Assembly: GCA_047967505.1 (NCBI GenBank)
Contig: CM106540.1
DNA length: 64,000 bases
Origin: Dipteris shenzhenensis
Lineage: Eukaryota > Polypodiophyta > Polypodiopsida > Gleicheniales
Direction: 5' to 3' (one strand)
Below, one piece after another: positions 57,946 to 64,000 of this stretch (positions within the stretch are counted from its first letter, which is position 1; the number at the start of each line of letters is the position of its first letter). A program made the position numbers and the translations under genes. Under the pieces are notes generated by a model, which saw only the letters and a program-made list of their open reading frames with translations, was not told where the DNA came from and made no database searches.

Positions 57946-58500
57946 GTTTCCAGATCAAGGCCACCTGATAGCATAAAGGCATCATTGTATCCGTGAATGC
58001 ATGAAATACGTCATCACGACATGTAATCATAAGAAAATTCACGTGATTACGTGAATACACAATCGCATGGCAAACAATCATTCTCAAGGAAATTAACCAA
58101 ACACACTTGAAAACCGTGGAAATGTCTTGGAATTTTTTGCCATAGTCTCCCCTATAGAGTGATCTTATAGCACACCATGATGATAAGTCCCTCCTTCGAC
58201 AATAGACAAAAGTCGAGAATGAGAGCGACAATGCTGCGAAAGGAACTTCTTCCCAAAACTCCACGAGGATGGACGCTCGATGGATGTCTAGTGAAGGCAA
58301 TGAAGCAGCTTTCAAGTCTCATGATGCATTACAAGCCCGCAAGCATCATGAGCTAATGAGAAGCTGCTCACCCTTGAGCTACAAATTTGCATGGACTTGA
58401 TAGACTGGCTAGGATTCTCCTTCGGTTTGTAGTCAAGAGACTATCTAGAGAGTTGATTTCCTCCTGGGTGATTCAGCGATGATGAGGAGCATCACAGTTG
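57946..58500. other. No supported gene
   Basis: A 129-codon minus-strand ORF (58315-57926) starts in unique DNA and ends inside the motif cluster. Composition is not decisive and no domain is seen. Confidence 0.4.
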
Positions 58501-58504
58501 TCAA

Positions 58505-59170
58505 TCTACTTAGTTGGACAGCTCAGAAGTGGTCAATGGATGCCATAACCATAGCTCACAAGCTCAGAAGCAGTGAAAGCGGTGAATGATCGCCATAGCC
58601 ATAGCTGGAAAGCTTAAAAGCAGTGAATGGTCTCAGACATGGCGCTCAGAGAACGAGTAGAGATTCTCAAAGCCCACGTCAATCTCGCGGATGACAACGT
58701 GTCTATCTCTCAAGTGAAGCTCAAGGAGGTCCAAGCGACGTTCACAGCTGACGACATTTTAGAGTTGTGCCAAAGAATTCGCAGCCAACGAGAGCACTTG
58801 GGAGCAGAATTGCAAGAACTCCTCGAAATATTGGCAAAGACCGAGACCATAAGCAAGGAGTGCAAGCAACGGCAAAGCTAGTGTGATGAAGGCCACCCAA
58901 GGCCAATAGCTACAGCAATTGAATCCTATGAGCTCCCAATGCAGGAGCATTAGCGTTGAAATATGTCTGAGTTAATGATCGAAGAAGCCAAACCAGTAGT
59001 CATGGAATTAAAAGGAGATCACCGGAAGGAAGATTTCCAGATCTTGCAACCTCAAAAGCGGGATAGTCGCCATAGCCATGGAAGCTCAAAAGCCATGAAT
59101 GGTCGCCATAGTCATAGCTTGCAAGCTCAAAAGCATGGGATGGTCGCATATCTGGTCGCCATAGCCAATC
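58505..59170 (+). repeat. CCATAGCCATAGCT minisatellite around a coiled-coil ORF
   Basis: A unit of about 45 bp (GCCATAGCCATAGCTxGAAAG, then CAGTGAATGGTC) occurs two to three times at 58530-58630 and again at 59065-59165, flanking the ORF at 58627-58881. Confidence 0.7.
58627..58881 (+). CDS. Small coiled-coil ORF, hypothetical
   Basis: An 84-codon ORF, with the second ATG at 58639 (MALRERVEILKAHVNLA) as an alternative start. Leu/Ile/Val heptads with many Glu, Lys and Arg predict one long amphipathic helix, including IRSQREHLGAELQELLEIL. After the stop the downstream DNA (58961-59241) encodes another stretch in the same direction, so this may be one segment of a longer broken gene. No family recognised; it could be a chance ORF. 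Confidence 0.3.
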   Translation: MVSDMALRERVEILKAHVNLADDNVSISQVKLKEVQATFTADDILELCQRIRSQREHLGAELQELLEILAKTETISKECKQRQS

Positions 59171-59573
59171 TCGCAAACATCTACGTTAATATTTTGCGTA
59201 GATACGGTGAGGGGATTTTCTTTCCATATTTGCCAAATTAAAACCACAATTGAGGTACACAAGGACTGGAACGTGATGATATGCGTTGCTTTGTATTCTT
59301 GCGTTACGACCCGGAAATTGGTGATTTGAGTTCAATTGGATGCTGCGAGATGGAAGCATAGTCACAGCCAGGTGGCCAAAATGGGGAATGCGGATCGAAG
59401 ATAGGGCTGATGGCAAGGCGGGGTAGTTGATGTGGGTTCATTGATGGGCTATGAGAAAGGTCGGGAAAAGCTACTGTAGGGCGGTTGTAACAGCCATAGC
59501 CAGTTGCAACAAGGAAACGAAGAAGAAGCTACTGCTACAAATTTTGGCTACATGCAAAGTAAGGTGATAGCAT

Positions 59574-59853
59574 GTGTATCATTGCATCTTTTTGAGAACC
59601 ATAGCTGGCTACTCTAATGCTGGCAAAAATGAGCAATGTAGAATTGGAGTTGACGCTCAAGCAAATACTCCGAGGAGGAATAAGGATGTTGAGCTGCCAC
59701 GGGCAACTATTTCACATCCACCAGCAGGATTTCCACATCCTCTACAATCTTTCTGCGCATGCGCTCTCCTGCAAAGGACGTTTCTTCTCGAGCTATATTC
59801 CCTCGCAGACACACGAGTTCACACTTGATCTAACCTATATACACCTAGCTTGA
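59574..59853 (+). other. Overlapping ORFs, unassigned
   Basis: Two frames are open for 78-84 codons. The frame of 59629-59853 (MSNVELELTLKQILRGG...) has hydrophobic spacing like a beta-rich fold and ends at TAA-free DNA only by TGA. No second exon or splice signal was convincing. Confidence 0.25.
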
Positions 59854-59859
59854 GTAGTG

Positions 59860-60535
59860 GAGATGACAAACAAAACCATGCTAGAAACTACAAAGTGCCA
59901 TAACATGGTCTTGATGACCATTTGCTGGATTCGCTCCTTCCAAATCTATTGTACTATGGAAAGAAACAATGTCTCTCTAGTGGGCCAATCCATTGACCTT
60001 AAAACACTAGGCTTGGAGAAATTGGTACTCTTATGGGCTAAACTTACCTAGAACAGAAAGATGTATCAACTATGCGAGGCAACAAGACAATGTAGAAACC
60101 AGAAGGTAGTCAGACACAAGTCGGACTGTGTATTAACTCAAAAATCTATCATTCAAGTCAAAAGTAGACATAACACAGAAAGATAGGAGCAAAAAGATTT
60201 CTTCTTCCAACAACTAACAGTACAACTTGCTCTTCTCCTCATAATATTCAACTAGTGAAGAGAGAAGGCTGTTACACTTCAGTCTAATCCTACCATGACT
60301 ATGTTTTGTAAGAGTCCAAACAGTTATAACTGCCCATATGGCTATTTTCCCCACTACTACTATTACTTATATCGATTACAAAAGTGTGTTCCACTTGGTG
60401 CTGGGTTATCCCCTAACACCTGGCACTCCCGGTGGACTACTTTTTCTTGGAACAAAAAAGTGTTGACTCGAATCCTTGAGAATCTATTCTTTACATGAAC
60501 TAATCTTTGACATATTTCAAGTCAATTGTCTAGGT
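59860..60535. other. No recognised feature
   Basis: Short ORFs only. Nothing repeats elsewhere in the window. Confidence 0.45.
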
Positions 60536-60539
60536 ACAC

Positions 60540-62649
60540 ATGATTTTAAGGGCTTCCTTCATATTCAGTAGGTCCACGGGTTCAGCTGTGGGCATCTCTG
60601 GATGTGGGATTGATGTAACAAAGGGTCCGCCCTATTGTTCTGTCTCCATGCTTTGGTCTTCTGAAATTGGTGTCTTCCACTCCCCCATCCGAGGTATCCT
60701 GCTCCTCAAGTTTGTTATCTGCAAGACCCTCTGTGTCATTCCAAATCTCCTCCCCTTGAGTTGGTGGTGAAGCATCTCTCAGATCTACCATGGTGTTTGT
60801 GATGTGCATTGTATCTATAGTGTGTGGCTCTTCTGCCATGAACATGTTGATCTGCATATTCTCCTCTGTGTTGTCCTCCTGGGCTCCGACATAAGCAGCG
60901 AACACTGGATCTGTCTATTGTAGTGCCTCAAAGTCCATAAGGCAATCAGTAAGATGTTGGATTGTTGGTTTTAGTTCACTTATCTGTGAGGCCATGATGT
61001 CATGTGTGTAGGCAGCCGAGGAGAACTCCTCATAGGGCCTCTTAGCAATGATCATCATTCTGCTCTTGATGGTGGCCCACAATTCCAGTGAGGTCTCCAC
61101 GAGTTGAATCCTCATATCATGTAGCTCCTTGGTGACATAAAGACACCATCAACCTCTGTGTTGTCCTCTTGGGCTCTGACATAAGCAGCTAACACTTCTA
61201 GCTTGTCTGAATCAATAGGATCCATCTATTGTAGTGCCTCAAAGTCCATAAGGCAATCAATAAGATGCTGGATTGTTGCTTTCAGCTCACTTATCTGTGA
61301 GGCCATGATGTCATGTGTGTAGGGAGCTGAGGAGAACTCCTCATAGGGCCTCTTAGCAAAATGATCATCATTCTGCACTTGATGGTGGCCCACAATTCCT
61401 GTGAGGTTTCCGCCGACATAAAGACACCATCAATCTCTGCATCTCCCTTGGTCATTGCTTTAAGCTGTTGTTTGACAGCTGCCAAGGCGTTGACTCTGCC
61501 CTTCGGTAGTGTGTTCTCAACCTGGATGTGCATGTAATCACTTGTGAGCCTTTCCAATTGCAGATAAAGCTCAAATTTCATTTCAGCAAGCCAGCAGCTT
61601 GTGATTGTTGGGAGGCACTATTGTTGCACTGTCACTTGACTTTGAGTTGTTGCACTTGGGCCTCCTTGGTTGCCATTGCCTCTTCATGGGCTTTTGTCTA
61701 TGTCATTATCTACCCTTGTAGCTTGGCCAACTGATTACCCTGCTTTTCTAATTCTGCAATGTGAGATAACAATTGTTTGTCTTCTCTGTCAGTCTGCGTC
61801 TGCATGAGGAAATTTTCTTGGATCTTGTTCTGTTGCTCGTGGAATTTGTAGACAATTCCCATTGCATATTCAAGCTCTGTTCTAGACACTGTGTTAAGTA
61901 AGCCAGTATCAATTGTCTGTGTTGAGGCTAACGACCGAGCTGGGACTATTGGGATTTCACGAGTCATCTTGGCATTGGAAAATCTGGCATGAAGGTTGGT
62001 TGCTGCAAATTACTTCAGATTAACTCTGATCCATTTGTCTCTCTTGATGCTGGGCATTTCTGTCAAGAGGTCTCTTCCTCCAAGTGGTAGTTCCCACAAG
62101 GACTCTACCAAAGGTGTATTCAAGACCATTTGATGTGCTTTTTTGGTGCTGTAAGTGGTAGCCATGAAGTTTTTCACTATCTGTCATTTCCTAGCCTCTT
62201 CATCTACATCCTGTTTGTTCTTAAAACACACCTCTGCATTGGGATTTTCCTTTATTTGCACCGAGGACTACCAACGGAATTCAAAGAGAGCTGAAATAAA
62301 TGGCCCGATCTTAGAGTGTTGGTTCGAGGTAGATAACCCCTTCCTACTAGTCACCTCGGCCATCAACCATTTGTAGAGGACATTGGCCTATAAAATCTGA
62401 GCACCCTTCTTTGTGGCTCGGATAAAGGCATAGCTCTCCCGAGACATCATATTCATCTTCACAAGTAGCTGCATTCGCTCGAGATACCATTCCAACTGTT
62501 GTCAACGTGTATAGTAAGAAGTATTTCTTTCCAGATTCTGGTTCCCCGAATTTCCACAACATATCTGCCTCGACCTCCTTTTCTACCATATCTTCCTCAT
62601 TGACTAGAGGTAGCTTGAAAACCTGAAAGATGATACCTGGATTCACCAT
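60540..62649 (-). pseudogene. Decayed coiled-coil ORF of an LTR element
   Basis: Starting at ATG 62649 (MVNPGIIFQVFKLPLV), minus-strand fragments follow in a consistent order: DMLWKFGEPESGKKYF; after a frameshift, ESYAFIRATKKGAQI and KWLMAEVTSRKGLS; then VPARSLASTQTIDTGLL and a clear coiled coil ELEKQGNQLAKLQG (61967-61710); ELYLQLERLTSDYMHIQVEN (61581); and a region duplicated in tandem (60855-61440). It sits downstream of a primer-binding site, where gag is expected, but shows no capsid, zinc-knuckle or pol motif. It may be a divergent gag or captured cargo. Confidence 0.55.
60855..61440 (-). repeat. Tandem duplication of about 295 bp inside the ORF
   Basis: 60855-61145 and 61146-61440 share over 90 percent of positions, including TAGTGCCTCAAAGTCCATAA, GAGGCCATGATGTCATGTGT and GACATAAAGACACCATCAA. 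Unit 1 has a roughly 25-base insertion near 61110, and unit 2 has one near 61195. Confidence 0.9.
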
Positions 62650-63274
62650 GACACTAGCTAGCGGGTTTGGACTCTACGAGCACCATCGAGGCACTGATGT
62701 GTGGCGGCTATCCGATTAGAAGCAACTATGTGCGCCACAAGGCACGGCATAGGCTCCAAACTGCATGATGTGCACGATAGTATGCACCATGTGGGCAGCT
62801 TCATACTGCGCTGCTACATGTAGCCTTAAAAGAGGTGGCAGCGGCTATCCTCAGGGCTTGGGGGGCGTGATTATTACCAAAAATCAAGAGTGGCCTTAAT
62901 TATGCGGTGGCTGTGCCACTACGCACAGCAAGATGCACCACTGGGCTACTCATCACCACTGGGCTGCTCATTTCTCTCTAAGCGAGGGCTACTGAGGATG
63001 ATGGTGAAGGTAATTGGTGCAGGGGTACCACGTGGCCACTGCATGGCATAGGGTACGACGGCGGAGTCTCTATGCCACTGGAGACTTTTCATATTTTGGA
63101 GAGGACAGTTGCCACACGTAGACTGTGTAATGTGCGACAAGCAAGAAATTTAGAAAACTATAATTTAACGAGGAACGTGGAAGGAGGGACCCCTTGATTT
63201 TGCTCCTGATGGTCACGTTGATGTCAACCCGTGCCACAGCTTCCACATGGCAGTTCACATAGGCAGAGGATCAA
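62650..63274 (-). other. Leader of the gypsy-type element, no gene
   Basis: The interval between primer site and the ORF start. GGGCTGCTCATCACC-type words are repeated at 62940-62970. Short minus-strand ORFs are not supported by motifs. Confidence 0.4.
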
Positions 63275-63275
63275 G

Positions 63276-63287
63276 GCTCTAATACCA
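63276..63287 (-). other. Primer-binding site
   Basis: TGGTATTAGAGC on the minus strand is the common one-base variant of the initiator Met-tRNA site, two bases from the LTR end. Confidence 0.85.
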
Positions 63288-63289
63288 CT

Positions 63290-63754
63290 TGTCATGATCT
63301 TGGATGCAGGATGTTCATGGGTGAGAATGATGTTGAACTTGTTGAGAGAGATCGGCCCTCCAAATGGGGTGCAGGAAGGAGTGCCCACGTGAGTGTATTT
63401 TTGCTAGACTCTCCTACATGCTCATCTCAAGCGACAATCCATATGCATGCAAATGCCCATACTCACACACCATGAATGATGCGAGAGGGTACAACCCTCA
63501 TGCCTCCTGGGATCACATTCCTTGAGCATACCCCATTATTCTACCCTTAGCCTATGACTCTTTATGCCTACCATTGATTAATGCAATACCCATGCACAAT
63601 ACTACCCTTTCCTAGCCATCCCAGGACCTAATGCATATGTGCATATTTTATTATATCCAATTGGCCAATTTACAATGTTACAACCATAGGGTAATCGTGC
63701 CAAATTCCCTAGAATGATCCACTAGGATCTAATACAAATAATCATGTCATGACA
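63290..63754 (-). repeat. Ty3/gypsy LTR
   Basis: 465 bp reading TGTCATGACATGATT...AAGATCATGACA on the minus strand, with eight-base inverted termini TGTCATGA/TCATGACA. A primer-binding site follows its 3' end. Chromodomain-encoding DNA and a purine-rich AAGCAAGAGGGCA precede its 5' end, so it has coding DNA on one side and a primer site on the other. Confidence 0.85.
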
Positions 63755-64000
63755 TGCCCTCTTGCTTAGAGAAGCAGATGTCCTCATATGTGTGCCTTCA
63801 AATAATCTTCAACAAGTGCGGGGTAATCTTCAAATAATCTTCAACAAGTGCAGGGTAATCCTTCAAGTGATCTTCATTGAACCATTGACCATCTTCCATA
63901 GGATATCCTTTAAACTTTACCAAATATTGAGATCTATGTCTATTCATGGTACTCCTGACCTCATGAAAGAGTATTCGTTCCAGAACAAGTAATTCTACCC
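63755..64000 (-). pseudogene. Gypsy integrase C-terminus with chromodomain (partial)
   Basis: The minus strand from the window edge encodes LERILFHEVRS followed by QYLVKFKGYPMEDGQWFNED, the chromodomain signature of chromoviruses, then HLKDYPALVEDYL and a stop. A tandem duplication of about 32 bp (63799-63862) at the C-terminus extends or disrupts the end. The rest of pol would lie beyond 64000. Confidence 0.85.

Noticed and set aside
57926-58315. 129-codon minus-strand ORF
   Set aside because: It runs into the ACTACCGG motif cluster, has no recognised motif, and is the length expected by chance somewhere in 64 kb.
59629-59853. Possible Rad9-like checkpoint protein N-terminus
   Set aside because: Spacing of a few hydrophobic and FF residues looked similar, but the match is short, indels are needed, and no further exon was found.

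Overview
This window is nuclear DNA from a land plant with a large, repeat-rich genome. The evidence is retrotransposon content: plant-type Ty1/copia and Ty3/gypsy elements with initiator-Met-tRNA primer sites, a MULE-type transposase with a SWIM zinc finger, and very long (GA)n, (GT)n and (TA)n microsatellites. Satellite, minisatellite and hairpin DNA also occur. The transposase style and satellite density would suit a fern or other seed-free plant, but that is a low-confidence inference. No intact host gene was found, and every coding stretch I can name is broken.

Layout. 0-4.9 kb: purine-rich low-complexity DNA, microsatellites, and a non-coding repeat family (R1, R2, R3) that recurs inverted at 30.0-32.8 kb and partly at 39.4-40.5 kb. 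4.9-7.7 kb: two tandem decayed gag units, with a third inverted copy at 28.1-29.9 kb. 8.2 kb: a tRNA-derived SINE-like head. 9.8-10.3 kb: a compound minisatellite. 10.3-19.2 kb (minus strand): LTR, copia pol, a captured gypsy protease/RT block, a second LTR of the same family, and a second copia pol. 19.2-21.8 kb: a direct repeat of about 0.9-1.0 kb flanking a short exon-like interior. 22.0-22.6 kb: an array of GC-rich palindromes. 22.9-26.8 kb (+): a MULE transposase pseudogene that still has a TATA box. 27.1-28.0 kb: (GA)n with duplicated modules.

33.4-38.4 kb (minus): a nearly complete copia element with 5' LTR, primer site and gag-pol carrying only three obvious lesions. It is inserted in an older copia fragment. 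41.5-46.3 kb: a satellite of about 355 bp with a five-monomer higher-order period. It reverses orientation at a roughly 95-bp copia scrap. 46.5-49.4 kb: a duplicated non-coding block, purine-rich DNA and microsatellites. 50.0-51.0 kb (+): a copia gag-protease fragment. 52.4-53.6 kb: minisatellites. 54.5-57.3 kb: a decayed unknown ORF and a protein-kinase pseudogene. 57.7 kb: a cluster of ACTACCGG-type motifs. 60.5-64.0 kb (minus): a gypsy LTR with a chromodomain pol end on one side and a primer site plus a decayed coiled-coil ORF on the other.

The genes do not form a pathway. The window records nested insertion, LTR-LTR recombination, segmental inversion, microsatellite-flanked duplication, and decay in which many stop codons look like CAG or CAA to TAG or TAA (cytosine deamination). 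No convincing new functional system was found. The most original signals are the satellite higher-order structure with its reversal, the palindrome array, the ACTACCGG cluster, the copia-gypsy chimera, and the two head-to-tail LTR junctions.
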